Source: an uncultured Bacteroidia bacterium
GTDB lineage: Bacteria; Bacteroidota; Bacteroidia; Bacteroidales; UBA932
Direction: 5' to 3'
NCBI GenBank assembly: GCA_902768665.1
Contig: CACXMA010000008.1
Location: 1 to 64,000, forward strand
Length of the DNA: 64,000 bases
The translations under genes were made by a program, and so were the position numbers. Below are positions 24,791-33,725 of this stretch, piece after piece. Within the stretch, counting starts at the first letter, position 1; each line of letters opens with the position of its first letter. The notes beneath the pieces were generated by a model. It ran no database searches. It was not told the origin of the DNA and saw nothing but the letters and a program-made list of their open reading frames with translations.

Positions 24791-25863
24791 CAGAAGTCCT
24801 CGTTGTTCTCGTAGATCTTGGTCTCCCAGTCGCTTACGGTAGGAGCAAAGGTAATCTCATGATAGAGGGTGCTCAGATCCAGTCCGATATGGAAGGTATA
24901 CTGCTTTCCGTAGACGAAGACATTGTCCGGCAGGAGGCCATACAGGGCAAACTTGGAAACGTGATTCTTCACCGGCGGATAGGTAAAACCTTCGATGGTA
25001 AAAGGCTCCACGTCATAGACGACCTCGACATACTGCGTACCGAGACGGATCTCGTCGGGCACGGCATAGAAACGGTGGCTGTCGGCGAGACGGTCCTCCA
25101 GCGTGTCATAGCCGATGAACTTTTCGTTCTCGGAACCGACACCGACCTTCACGTCGCCCTCAAAGACCACCACGTCGCGATAGTAACCCACACTCTGCCA
25201 GGAACCGGAACTGCGCTCCAGCTCATTGACGAAGAAACCGGCGGAAGCGACATTGTGCGCGATGACCTTGCGAAGGTGAATCAGACCCTGAAGGACTTCG
25301 GTCGGCGTCACGTCACAGACCTTGAAACCGAGGTCGTTGGTGATATGCTGGAACTCGAGGGGGATGCGGTTGATCTTGTCGATCGCCTGCCGCATCGTAT
25401 TGGACACCAGCGGGCCGGCGTCCGTATCATCCGTGGAGAAGCGGATGGTATAGGCGCGGTCCTCGGGCTTATAGGTGACCGTCTTCTTATAAGGATAATA
25501 GGCGCTCAGGAGCATCGGGTCATCCCATACATTGTCGCTCACCCAGCTATAGCCGGAGCCCATGCTGAAGATCTGCTGGTTGTCAATAACCATCTCTCCC
25601 GTCTCGGCATTGACGCCGATCAGGCCGAAAGAACGGTCGGGATCCATGGTGGAAAACTGATCGAAGGACTCGTCCCCACCCTTTGTCATGACGCCGTAGC
25701 GCTCCTGCGGAATCTCCTTCCCGTCGCGGGTAACGGTAATGTCGAAACCATACTGCCGGGATGTCTCAGGCGGCAATTCCGTGCTGTCCTCAAGGCTCAC
25801 GCAAGCCGTCGTAACGGCAAGGAGGAAGAATGCTGCAAGCGCGTCGATAAAATGGCGTGTCAT
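24790..25863 (-). CDS. Fimbrillin-like lipoprotein
   Basis: Encodes 357 residues. A lipoprotein signal ends in VTTAC (Cys near residue 21). The rest is a beta-rich secreted protein. Segments such as LSAYYPYKKTVTYKPED, LEFQHITNDLGFKV and YTFHIGLDLSTL echo the layout of Bacteroidota fimbrillins (Mfa/FimA-like surface proteins). No enzymatic motif is seen. It has its own promoter and is coupled to an AraC-type membrane regulator, an unusual pairing. Family assignment is by overall resemblance only and is moderate. Confidence 0.6.
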   Translation of the reverse strand: MTRHFIDALAAFFLLAVTTACVSLEDSTELPPETSRQYGFDITVTRDGKEIPQERYGVMTKGGDESFDQFSTMDPDRSFGLIGVNAETGEMVIDNQQIFSMGSGYSWVSDNVWDDPMLLSAYYPYKKTVTYKPEDRAYTIRFSTDDTDAGPLVSNTMRQAIDKINRIPLEFQHITNDLGFKVCDVTPTEVLQGLIHLRKVIAHNVASAGFFVNELERSSGSWQSVGYYRDVVVFEGDVKVGVGSENEKFIGYDTLEDRLADSHRFYAVPDEIRLGTQYVEVVYDVEPFTIEGFTYPPVKNHVSKFALYGLLPDNVFVYGKQYTFHIGLDLSTLYHEITFAPTVSDWETKIYENNEDF

Positions 25864-25889
25864 AATCGGTCATTTTAGTGTATCTGCCG

Positions 25890-25919
25890 CAAAGGTAATG
25901 CTTTTTTTCTAAAAACAAA
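25890..25919 (-). promoter_or_regulatory. Promoter for the fimbrillin-like lipoprotein gene
   Basis: On the minus strand TACCTTTG (25890-25897) is the -7 element. TTTG (25916-25919) lies 18 bases upstream, inside an AT-rich tract. It starts the lipoprotein-AraC transcript about 27 bases before the ATG. Confidence 0.7.
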
Positions 25920-26023
25920 ATTATTTTTTACAAAATGGAAAAATTTCTGTTTTATAAATAATCACGCCCTCAATTGCTTGAGCAGGTGTTTATAGCCTGT
26001 TTGGCAACCGACAGACAAAAAAT

Positions 26024-26051
26024 TGCCGCCCTGGCTGGAACCGGGACGGCA
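26024..26051 (-). terminator. Probable terminator after lspA
   Basis: TGCCGCCC (26024-26031) pairs with GGGACGGCA (26043-26051), with one bulged base. On the minus strand it is followed by an AATTTTTTG tract. It closes the ileS-dksA-lspA operon. Confidence 0.6.
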
Positions 26052-26075
26052 TCGGATAGAACTGTGCGAACAGGA

Positions 26076-26714
26076 TTACTGTTTAACTGATTTCCTTTTG
26101 TTTTCCTCTCCGGCAAAAAAGCGCCACTGGAAGAAAATCAGGTAAATGGCACCGACAGTAACACAGCTGTCGGCAAAATTAAACACGGGCTCGAAGAAGA
26201 CGTGGCCGCCGAGAAACGGTACCCAGTCCGGCCACACCCACAGCGGGAAATAGAACATATCCACGACCATGCCGAGAAGCGGCGGGGCATAACTGCCGCC
26301 GAACGATGCAACGGTCGACACCGTGGATTCGGAGAAGAGCATGCCGTAAAACAGGCAGTCGATCAGATTTCCTACCGCTCCGGCTGCGATGAGCGTCAGG
26401 CAAATCAGCACTCCTCCGGGAACAGGGTCCTTCCGCTTGAGCAGCTTGGCGATCCACCAGATCAGCACCCCGGAAAGGGCGATGCGGAACAGGGACAGGA
26501 GAATCTTGCCGAAGTTGCCGCCGAAAGCCATCCCGAAAGCCATTCCCTTGTTCTCGACAAAGAGAATGCGGAACCACTCGAAAACGCGGATCTCTCCGCC
26601 GCTGCCGATCGTCATGTTGGTCTTGACCAGGATCTTGATGATCTGGTCAATGATCACAAGGGCAATCCCGAGGATCAGCAGCTGCTTTCCTTTTCCGAAA
26701 CGGCTGGCGGGCAT
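26076..26714 (-). CDS. lspA: Lipoprotein signal peptidase (signal peptidase II)
   Basis: Encodes 212 residues, an inner-membrane aspartyl protease that cleaves lipoprotein signal peptides before the lipidated cysteine. Four hydrophobic helices are seen. The conserved N-terminal VIIDQIIK box, the GNLIDCLFYG block (about 115-124) and the two catalytic aspartates D152 (VVDMFYF) and D182 (FNFADSCVT) are present. It is 40-50 residues longer than many bacterial forms, mainly between helices 3 and 4, as is common in Bacteroidota. It is the third gene of the ileS-dksA-lspA operon. Confidence 0.95.
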   Translation of the reverse strand: MPASRFGKGKQLLILGIALVIIDQIIKILVKTNMTIGSGGEIRVFEWFRILFVENKGMAFGMAFGGNFGKILLSLFRIALSGVLIWWIAKLLKRKDPVPGGVLICLTLIAAGAVGNLIDCLFYGMLFSESTVSTVASFGGSYAPPLLGMVVDMFYFPLWVWPDWVPFLGGHVFFEPVFNFADSCVTVGAIYLIFFQWRFFAGEENKRKSVKQ

Positions 26715-26728
26715 AACGGGGAAAAATG

Positions 26729-27136
26729 TTAGTTCTTCCCCTGTTTGGCCAGCATTTCCTTGGCCTCGACGGTCAGGGTTGCATGCGGCACGAGACGGAG
26801 GCGCTCCTTCGGGATCAGTTTCCCGGTCACGCGGCAGACGCCGTAGGTCTTGTTTTCGATACGGACGAGGGCAGCCTCCAGGTTCTTGATGAACTTGTAC
26901 TGGTGCTGGGCCAGCTGGCTGGCCTCCTCCTTGGAGCGCTGATAGGCACCGTCATCCTCAACCGTCTTGAAGGTCGGGGCGGTGTCCTCGATGTCGTTGC
27001 TGCCGCTGGACATCACCACCTTGCGGAGGGTGTTGTACTCGGCACGGGCAGCCTCGAGTTTCTCCATGATGATGGCGCGGAACTCTTCCAGCTCCTCATC
27101 AGAATAACGGGTAGGGGTAAAATCGCTGTTTTCCAT
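26729..27136 (-). CDS. TraR/DksA-family transcription factor
   Basis: Encodes 135 residues. A coiled-coil region (about 15-95) is followed by a degenerate zinc-finger segment (YGVCRVTGKLIPKERLRLVP). Only one of the four zinc-binding cysteines remains, as is typical for this family in Bacteroidota. DksA-like proteins enter the RNA polymerase secondary channel and tune initiation. It lies between ileS (20-base gap) and lspA (14-base gap), a conserved order in the phylum. Confidence 0.88.
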   Translation of the reverse strand: MENSDFTPTRYSDEELEEFRAIIMEKLEAARAEYNTLRKVVMSSGSNDIEDTAPTFKTVEDDGAYQRSKEEASQLAQHQYKFIKNLEAALVRIENKTYGVCRVTGKLIPKERLRLVPHATLTVEAKEMLAKQGKN

Positions 27137-27156
27137 AACGCACAGTTCTTATCGTA

Positions 27157-30100
27157 TTAATTATTGGATTTCACAACATGGATGCGGACCTCGTCCTTCT
27201 CCCAGTCCACCTGCGCGGCGGCCTCGGGAGCCTCCTCCAGCGGACAGACGGCCAGGGAAAGCGCCAGGGTCTGCGCCTGGACATTTTCACCGAAAGCGGC
27301 GACCGCGTCCCGAAGATCGGTCAGCGCCTCGCCGGAGGCATAGACGGCGGCACGGATGCGGTCGGTCACCTCGAAGCCGCTGGCCTTGCGAAGGTTCTGG
27401 ATACGGTTCACCAGTTCCCTGGAAAGACCCTCCTTGCGCAGCTCGGGGGTAATGGCGATATCCAGGGCGATGGTCAGGTTGCCTTCCGTCGCGACGAGCC
27501 AGCCCTGCATATCCTCGGAGGCAATCTGGTAGTCGCCGGGATTCAGCACAACTTCGCCGCCCGGAAGAGCGAGCGTATAGGCCTCAGCGGCCGTTTCAGC
27601 ACGCTGGATCGCCGAAATCACCGGCTGCTCCAGACTGCCGAACGCAGCGGCAATCTCTTTCATGCGGGCGCCGTAGACCTTGCCGAGGGTCTTGAAATTG
27701 GGCTTGATCTTCAGCGTGACAAGACCGCTCGTGTCGGCGATGAATTCCATTTCCTTGACGTTGACCTCGCCGAGAACGATGTCCTTGACAGCCTCCAGCT
27801 GCCCGCGGACGGCCTCGGAAATCACCGGGACGAGCATCTTGGCAAGCGGCTGCTTGACCGGGATCGCGCTCTTCTTGCGGAGACCGAGGACCATGGAGGT
27901 CGCGCGCTGTGCAAGGTCCATACGGACATCCAGCGCCTCGTCAATGGCGGAAAGGTCCGCATCGGGCATGAGCACGAAGTGCACGGAATCTTCCCGTCCG
28001 GTCAGGTCGCGGTAGAGACGGTCCATATAGAACGGGGCTATCGGGGCACCGAGGACGGCGACCGTGCGGAGAACGTCGTAGAGCGTCTCATAGGCGGAGC
28101 GCTTGTCCTGCGTCATCTCACCGGCCCAGAAACGGGAACGGTTCAGCCGGACATACCAGTTCGAGAGCTGGTCGCAGACGAAATCCTGGATCAGGCGGCC
28201 GGCGGTCTTGACGTCGTAGTCCTCATAGGCGGCGCGAACGTCCCGGATCAGGACATTGAGGCAGGAACGCATCCAGCGGTCGAACTCGGGACGCTCGCCA
28301 GCGGCGGCGCCTGCCCTCTCCCAGCCGTCGATATTGGCGTAACGGGCAAAGAAGGAATAGGTATTATAGAGGGTGCCGAAGAACTTGTTGCGAACTTCGG
28401 TGACACCCGCCTCGTCGAACTTGAGGTTGTCCCACGGCTCGGCGTTCGTCAGCATATACCAGCGCAGCGCGTCGGCGCCGTAGGTATCGAGGGCCATGAA
28501 CGGATCCACGGCATTGCCGAGGCGTTTGGACATCTTGTTGCCGTTCTTGTCGAGAACGAGACCGTTGGAAATGACACGCTTGAAGGCCGGCGTACCGCTC
28601 ACCATCGTATGGATGGCGTGCAGCGTGTAGAACCAGCCGCGAGTCTGGTCCACGCCCTCGGCGATGAAGTCGGCCGTTGCGCCGAATCCCTTGCCGGAGA
28701 GGCCGCGAAGGCCTTCCTGGGCGTAGGGCATGGCGCCGGAATCGAACCAGACATCGATGAGGTCGCTCTCGCGGACCATCTTCTTCCCGCTGTCGGACAC
28801 AAGGAACATGTCGTCGACATACGGGCGGTGGAGATCGATCCTGTCATAATTCTCCAGGGACATGTCGGCCGGATCGAAGCCCTTGTCGCGGAGCGGGTTG
28901 GAGGCCATGACGCCGGCGGCGACGGCCTTGTCCAGCTCGGCGAAGAGCTCGGCGACGGAGCCGATGCACTTCTCCTCCTTACCGTCTTCCGTGCGCCAGA
29001 TCGGGAGCGGCGTGCCCCAGAAACGGCTGCGGGAGAGGTTCCAGTCCTGGATATTCTCCAGCCAGACGCCGAAACGGCCGGTGCCGGTCGACTCGGGCTT
29101 CCAGCGGATCTGCTTGTTCAGCGCGACCATCTCGTCACGCACCGCCGTCGCCCGGATAAACCAGGAATCCAGCGGATAATAGAGTACCGGAAGATCCGTC
29201 CGCCAGCTGTGGGGATAGCTGTGGACGTGCTTCTGGACGCGGAAGGCGCGGCCGTCGGCCTTCATCATGACGCAGAGGTCGATATCGAGCGTGCCTTCTT
29301 CCTCGACGTGCTCGAAATACTGCTTGTAGCCGGCTTTGACGTAGCGGCCGGAATACTCCTTATAGGAAGGATCCACGTTCTCGGCGACATAGGCCGGGTC
29401 GAGATCCTCGATGCGGCAGAAGCGGCCCTGGCGGTCCACCTGCGCCTGCGGATTGCCGTCGCGGTCGACGGGCATGATGCCGACGATGCCGGCTGCCTCG
29501 GCGACACGCTTGTCGTCGGCGCCGAAGGTCGGGGCGATATGGACGATACCGGTACCGTCTTCCGTGGTGACGTAATCGCCGGAAATGACGCGGAAAGCGT
29601 CTCCCTGCGGCTTGAACCACGGAATGAGCTGGTGGTAACGGATACCGACGAGCTCGCTACCCTTGAAGGAGCCGCTCAGCACGCGGTAAGGAATAATCTT
29701 GTCACCGGGCTGGTAGCTGTCGAGGGGAATCTGCTCGCCTTTCGGGTTGAACCAGGCGCCGAGAAGGGCCTTGGCGAGGACATAGACGGCCATCTGGCCG
29801 CTGTAAGGGTTGAACGACAGGACGCGGATGTACTCGATGTCCGGGCCGACGCAGAGGGCGGTGTTGGACGGGAGGGTCCAGGGAGTCGTCGTCCAGGCCA
29901 GGAAATAGGCCGGGCAGGACTCCGTGCCGTAGAGGGGCTGGGAAAGGCCGTCCTTGATAATCTCGAACTGGACGGTAGCCGTCGTGTCGGAAACGTCCTT
30001 GTAGCAGCCGGGCTGGTTGAGCTCGTGCGAACTCAGGCCCGTACCGTCGGTCGGGGAATAAGGCTGGATCGTATAACCCTTATAGAGGAGCCCCTTGTCG

Positions 30101-30600
30101 TAGATCTTCCGGAGAAGGTACCACAGCGTCTCGATATAGCGGTTGTCGTAGGTGATATAAGGGTCGTTCATGTCCACCCAGTAGCCTACGCGCTCGGTCA
30201 TGTTCACCCACTCCCGGGTATATTTCATAACTTCCTTGCGGCAGGCGGCGTTGTACTCGGCGACGGAGATCTTCGTGCCGATGTCGGCTTTGGTGATGCC
30301 GAGCTTCTTCTCGACACCGAGTTCCACGGGCAGTCCGTGGGTGTCCCAACCGGCACGGCGGCGCACCTGGAAGCCCGTCTGCGTCTTATAACGGCAGATG
30401 GCGTCCTTGATGGAACGGGCCATGACGTGGTGGATGCCCGGCATGCCGTTCGCAGACGGCGGACCTTCGAAGAAAATGAACTCGGGCGCACCCTCACGGA
30501 GCGCGATGGAGCGCTCGAACGCGCCTTCCTTCTTCCAGCTCTCGAGAATGCCGTCGCCAACCGACACAAGATTCAGTCCCTTATATTCGTTAAATCGCAT
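27157..30600 (-). CDS. ileS: Isoleucyl-tRNA synthetase
   Basis: Encodes 1147 residues from the ATG at 30600. A longer open frame exists upstream, but MRFNEYKGLNLVSV is the family start and the promoter lies inside that extension. It is a class I synthetase with the HIGH-type PSANGMPGIHHVMAR (near residues 47-61), an editing domain in the middle, and the KMSKR loop GNKMSKRLGN (near residue 688). The length and the C-terminal domain fit the eukaryote-like clade found in Bacteroidota. It heads the operon with dksA and lspA and diverges from cvpA. Confidence 0.97.
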   Translation of the reverse strand: MRFNEYKGLNLVSVGDGILESWKKEGAFERSIALREGAPEFIFFEGPPSANGMPGIHHVMARSIKDAICRYKTQTGFQVRRRAGWDTHGLPVELGVEKKLGITKADIGTKISVAEYNAACRKEVMKYTREWVNMTERVGYWVDMNDPYITYDNRYIETLWYLLRKIYDKGLLYKGYTIQPYSPTDGTGLSSHELNQPGCYKDVSDTTATVQFEIIKDGLSQPLYGTESCPAYFLAWTTTPWTLPSNTALCVGPDIEYIRVLSFNPYSGQMAVYVLAKALLGAWFNPKGEQIPLDSYQPGDKIIPYRVLSGSFKGSELVGIRYHQLIPWFKPQGDAFRVISGDYVTTEDGTGIVHIAPTFGADDKRVAEAAGIVGIMPVDRDGNPQAQVDRQGRFCRIEDLDPAYVAENVDPSYKEYSGRYVKAGYKQYFEHVEEEGTLDIDLCVMMKADGRAFRVQKHVHSYPHSWRTDLPVLYYPLDSWFIRATAVRDEMVALNKQIRWKPESTGTGRFGVWLENIQDWNLSRSRFWGTPLPIWRTEDGKEEKCIGSVAELFAELDKAVAAGVMASNPLRDKGFDPADMSLENYDRIDLHRPYVDDMFLVSDSGKKMVRESDLIDVWFDSGAMPYAQEGLRGLSGKGFGATADFIAEGVDQTRGWFYTLHAIHTMVSGTPAFKRVISNGLVLDKNGNKMSKRLGNAVDPFMALDTYGADALRWYMLTNAEPWDNLKFDEAGVTEVRNKFFGTLYNTYSFFARYANIDGWERAGAAAGERPEFDRWMRSCLNVLIRDVRAAYEDYDVKTAGRLIQDFVCDQLSNWYVRLNRSRFWAGEMTQDKRSAYETLYDVLRTVAVLGAPIAPFYMDRLYRDLTGREDSVHFVLMPDADLSAIDEALDVRMDLAQRATSMVLGLRKKSAIPVKQPLAKMLVPVISEAVRGQLEAVKDIVLGEVNVKEMEFIADTSGLVTLKIKPNFKTLGKVYGARMKEIAAAFGSLEQPVISAIQRAETAAEAYTLALPGGEVVLNPGDYQIASEDMQGWLVATEGNLTIALDIAITPELRKEGLSRELVNRIQNLRKASGFEVTDRIRAAVYASGEALTDLRDAVAAFGENVQAQTLALSLAVCPLEEAPEAAAQVDWEKDEVRIHVVKSNN

Positions 30601-30656
30601 ATTTTTTCCTATTTTTGTCTCCGAAAAAAGCCTTTCGGTCTGTTTCGAAGATTTTG

Positions 30657-30686
30657 CAAAGATACTAAATTTTAGACAAGTAACAA
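30657..30686 (-). promoter_or_regulatory. Promoter for ileS
   Basis: On the minus strand TATCTTTG (30657-30664) is the -7 element. TTG (30684-30686) lies 19 bases upstream and overlaps the cvpA start codon on the other strand. The ileS leader would be about 50 bases. Confidence 0.7.
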
Positions 30687-31210
30687 TGAACCTCATCGAT
30701 ATAGTCATCCTGGTCGTCCTGATTCCGGCGATTATCGGCGGCATATCAAAGGGGTTCATTTCCCAGGCCGTTTCCTTCATCGCCCTTTTCCTCGGCACCT
30801 ACACGGCCTACTACATCACCGTCAAGAGCGGTGCGGAACTGGCCTCGGCCCTGAGTATCTCCGTCAGCGCGGGCAACATCATCGTTTTCGCCGTCAGCCT
30901 GCTCGCCATCTGGGCCCTGCTGGCCGTTCTCGGACAGGCGCTGAAAACCATCCTGCAATTCGCCCTTCTCGAGTGGGTGGACAGACTCCTCGGCGGCGTT
31001 TTCGCCCTCGGCACGACGCTCCTCGTCCTGGGCCTTGTCGCCATCATGTTCGACGCGTTGAACACGACAACCTTCCTCGTCGAACGGCAGTATCTGGAGG
31101 AATCCTGGTTCTATTACCGGCTCCAGAACCTTGCCGCGACCGCCTTCCCCTATATCCACAAGATTATCCCCGCGGCCGGTGAAATGATTACCGGCGCGAT
31201 CCCGAAGTAG
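30686..31210 (+). CDS. CvpA-family membrane protein
   Basis: Encodes 174 residues from the ATG at 30686; the open frame extends further upstream but into ileS antisense. Four hydrophobic helices are visible, beginning NLIDIVILVVLIPAIIGGIS, with the family's G-x-x-x-G pattern (GGISKGFISQAVSF). In Escherichia coli the homolog is linked to colicin V production and envelope stress; its molecular role is unclear. It is followed 6 bases later by tsaB. Confidence 0.85.
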   Translation: MNLIDIVILVVLIPAIIGGISKGFISQAVSFIALFLGTYTAYYITVKSGAELASALSISVSAGNIIVFAVSLLAIWALLAVLGQALKTILQFALLEWVDRLLGGVFALGTTLLVLGLVAIMFDALNTTTFLVERQYLEESWFYYRLQNLAATAFPYIHKIIPAAGEMITGAIPK

Positions 31211-31216
31211 CCCCCC

Positions 31217-31912
31217 ATGCGCATCATCCAGCTTGAAACATCCACCGCCCTCTGCAGCGCCGCCCTTTCGGAAGACGGCCGCCTGCTGCAGTACCGGGAA
31301 GCCGAGGGACGGAACGTCCATTCCTCCCTTGCCGCCGTCCTGATCCGGGACATCCTCGAAGCCGCTGGCCTGAAGGTCACGGACTGCGACGCCGTCGCCA
31401 TCAGCAAGGGCCCCGGCTCCTATACGGGACTGCGGGTCGGCGTCTCCACGGCCAAGGGTCTCTGTTTCGGCGCCGGCCTTCCCCTGATCGGTGTCGGGAC
31501 GCCGGAAGTACTTGTCGCACAGGCCGCTGCAGCAGGTCTTATCCCCGCCGGCTGCCGCCACATCGTCCCCATGATCGACGCCCGCCGGATGGAAGTCTAC
31601 AGCGCCGTGTTCACGCCGGAAGGGCAGCGGCTCACAGAGGTCGCCCCTACCATCGTCACGGAGGACAGTTTCGCGGACATCCTCGCCGACGGCACACCCG
31701 TTCTTTTCATCGGCGACGGCGCGGAAAAATGCCGGGCAGTCCTTGGGAATCACCCCAATGCCGTCTTCGCCCAGTGCTGCCCGAAAGCCTCCGCCCTCTC
31801 CGCTCCCGCAGCCGCCGCCTACAACGAAAAAAGATTCGAAGACGTAGCGTACTTCGAACCTTTCTATCTCAAGGATTTCATCGCGACCGTCAGCCGCAAG
31901 AATCTCTTCTAA
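31217..31912 (+). CDS. tsaB: tRNA threonylcarbamoyladenosine biosynthesis protein TsaB
   Basis: Encodes 231 residues of the ASKHA fold. TsaB pairs with TsaD and TsaE to make t6A37 on ANN-decoding tRNAs. The family opening IIQLETSTALCSAALSEDG and the signature SKGPGSYTGLRVGVSTAKGL (about 61-80) are present. The C-terminal domain is short, as usual for TsaB. The stop overlaps the end of the convergent lipoprotein gene by 4 bases. Confidence 0.95.
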   Translation: MRIIQLETSTALCSAALSEDGRLLQYREAEGRNVHSSLAAVLIRDILEAAGLKVTDCDAVAISKGPGSYTGLRVGVSTAKGLCFGAGLPLIGVGTPEVLVAQAAAAGLIPAGCRHIVPMIDARRMEVYSAVFTPEGQRLTEVAPTIVTEDSFADILADGTPVLFIGDGAEKCRAVLGNHPNAVFAQCCPKASALSAPAAAAYNEKRFEDVAYFEPFYLKDFIATVSRKNLF

Positions 31913-32778
31913 AGCTGCGAGGCGATAAACTTCTCCAGCGAAGCCTGATCTCCGATCTGGGCCCGGACGATTTCGCCGTCCTTGATGAACACGGCCCAGG
32001 GCAGGGACTGGATGTTGTAGTAGCCCACATAGCTCGAGGCCGGACCCGCCGGGTCGTTTACCTGCACCCACGGATACTTCTGCTCATAGACATCCTTTGC
32101 CCATGACACGCGATCCATGTCCAGCGACACGGAATAGATCTCGAAACCGCGGGAGTGGTATTTCTCATAAACAGGAAGGAGCACGTTGCGGCTGTACATC
32201 AGCTGGCGGCTGTCACTCATGGTCCAGAAATAGACCATCACCAGACGGCCTTCCACCTCGCTGAGACGGACCACCTTCGAATCGTCATCCTTCAGGGCAA
32301 TGTCGATGTAACCGATCTGCCGGGCATTGTCCAGCTTATACTGGAACTCCAGCTGCTCCTTGCGGAGGGCGGCGACGTCCCCCAGCTTCCTGACATGCTC
32401 GGAATCCGGATAGAGTTCGGAAAGATGGTCGTAGACGTTGCCAAACATGATGGCGTCCTTGATGTCGAAGAACACGGGCGTCTCGCCGTCGGGCATGACC
32501 TGAAGCAGGACATCCACCAGCGCCTTCGAGTCCGGATGCTTGGCGATGAAGACGCGGCATTCGCGGTTGTACTTGATATACAGCGCGTTCTGATCCATGA
32601 TATCCGTCAGGGCCTGCAGGCTGTCGACGAAAGCGTCGTGGCGGGCCCGGACCTCCTCCATCAGGGCGAGATCCTCATCGGAGAAGGACTCTCCGGCAGG
32701 AGCCTTGCTGCGGCCGCAGGAGAGAACGAGCAGGGCGCCGGCCAGGGCGGCGAAAAGGATACGGCTAAAGCTTTTCAT
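31909..32778 (-). CDS. TlpA-like thioredoxin-fold lipoprotein lacking the CXXC
   Basis: Encodes 289 residues from the ATG at 32778, chosen because a clear lipoprotein signal follows (lipobox LVLSC, Cys near residue 20). The N-terminal 140 residues are helical. The C-terminal region (about 160-289) has the thioredoxin-like layout of TlpA/DUF4369-type proteins (GRLVMVYFWTMSDSRQ; PWAVFIKDGEIVRAQIG). The usual redox CXXC is replaced by residues of TMSDSRQ, so disulfide chemistry is not expected. The start overlaps the HIT gene by 14 bases, suggesting coupling. Confidence 0.78.
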   Translation of the reverse strand: MKSFSRILFAALAGALLVLSCGRSKAPAGESFSDEDLALMEEVRARHDAFVDSLQALTDIMDQNALYIKYNRECRVFIAKHPDSKALVDVLLQVMPDGETPVFFDIKDAIMFGNVYDHLSELYPDSEHVRKLGDVAALRKEQLEFQYKLDNARQIGYIDIALKDDDSKVVRLSEVEGRLVMVYFWTMSDSRQLMYSRNVLLPVYEKYHSRGFEIYSVSLDMDRVSWAKDVYEQKYPWVQVNDPAGPASSYVGYYNIQSLPWAVFIKDGEIVRAQIGDQASLEKFIASQL

Positions 32779-33169
32779 ATTCGGCGAAAATGGCGTCGGC
32801 GATCTGCTGCATCTCCTCCTTCGGGAGAGAGAGCTTTTCCTTACGGAAATCGAGGTCACCCTCTGTCTGCAGCGGAACAAGGTGGATGTGGGTATGCGGA
32901 ACCTCCATGCCGAGGACGGCTACACCGACCCGCTTGCAGGGCACGGCGGCCTTCAGGGCGATGGCGACCTTGCGGGCGAAAGCGGTCAGACCGGCGTAGG
33001 TCTTCTCATCGAGATGGAAGATATAGTCGTCCTCCACATGCCTGGGGATGACGAGGGTGTGGCCCTTGGTCAGCGGAGCAATGTCGAGGAAGGCATAGAA
33101 GTCTTCGTTCTCGGCGCACTTGAAGGAAGGAATCTCCCCTGCCGCAATTTTGGTAAAAATCGTTGCCAT
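32765..33169 (-). CDS. HIT-family nucleotide hydrolase/transferase
   Basis: Encodes 134 residues. The histidine triad HTHIHLVP has its histidines at 92, 94 and 96. The opening TIFTKIAAGEIPSFKCAE is typical of Hint-type proteins, which hydrolyse purine nucleoside phosphoramidates. It is 6 bases after greA and overlaps the next lipoprotein gene, so all three are likely one transcript. Confidence 0.94.
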   Translation of the reverse strand: MATIFTKIAAGEIPSFKCAENEDFYAFLDIAPLTKGHTLVIPRHVEDDYIFHLDEKTYAGLTAFARKVAIALKAAVPCKRVGVAVLGMEVPHTHIHLVPLQTEGDLDFRKEKLSLPKEEMQQIADAIFAEYEKL

Positions 33170-33175
33170 ACGCTT

Positions 33176-33643
33176 TTAGAGGCTGATTTCGAGGATTTTG
33201 AACTTCATTACGCCCTGGGGGACCTGGGCCTCGACGACCTCACCGACAGCGTGGCCGACGAGGGCCTTGCCGATCGGGGTCGTGACGGCGAGCTTGCCCT
33301 TGGAGAAATCGGCCTCGGTCTCGCCGACGATGGTGAACTGCATCACCATCTTGTTGGCCATGTTCTCCACCTTCACCTTGCTGAGAAGCTGGACACTGTC
33401 GGTCGTGAGCTGGGACTCGTCCAGTACGCGGGCGTTCGACAGTTTGTCCTTGAGGCGGGCTATCTTCACCTCCAGCAGACCCTGCGCATCGCGCGCAGCG
33501 TCGTATTCAGCGTTTTCGGAGAGGTCTCCCTTCTCCCGGGCTTCCGCAATCGCTGCGGAAATGACGGGGCGCTGCGCGAGCGAGTCGGCGAGCTCCTTCT
33601 TGAGGGCTTCATACCCCGCCTTGGTCATGTATTCAAGAGCCAT
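33176..33643 (-). CDS. greA: Transcription elongation factor GreA
   Basis: Encodes 155 residues. An N-terminal coiled coil (about 8-75) reaches into the RNA polymerase secondary channel and stimulates transcript cleavage in backtracked complexes. Its tip acidic pair lies in EKGDLSENAEYDAARDAQG. The C-terminal FKBP-like domain has ISVVTPIGKALVGHAVGE-type strands (LAVTTPIGKALVGHAVGEVV). Length is standard. It is first in the greA-HIT-lipoprotein transcript. Confidence 0.96.
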   Translation of the reverse strand: MALEYMTKAGYEALKKELADSLAQRPVISAAIAEAREKGDLSENAEYDAARDAQGLLEVKIARLKDKLSNARVLDESQLTTDSVQLLSKVKVENMANKMVMQFTIVGETEADFSKGKLAVTTPIGKALVGHAVGEVVEAQVPQGVMKFKILEISL

Positions 33644-33687
33644 GTCTTATAATTAATAGGTATAAGTAGGTATCAGTAAAAAGGAGA

Positions 33688-33710
33688 GTACTGCCCGCTG
33701 TCGGCAGTAC
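33688..33710 (-). promoter_or_regulatory. Hairpin in the greA leader
   Basis: GTACTGCC (33688-33695) pairs with GGCAGTAC (33703-33710). It lies between the greA promoter and the start codon. On the minus strand it is followed within a few bases by TCCTTTTTAC, so it could act as an attenuator. Confidence 0.45.
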
Positions 33711-33725
33711 CCATCCTGTTTGATG

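Noticed and set aside
27178-30675. A 1165-codon open frame opposite ileS
   Set aside because: It is antisense to a full-length synthetase and has no recognisable domain, start context or promoter.
30601-30798. An N-terminal extension of IleS
   Set aside because: The standard family start is at 30600 and the promoter lies at 30657-30686, inside the extension.
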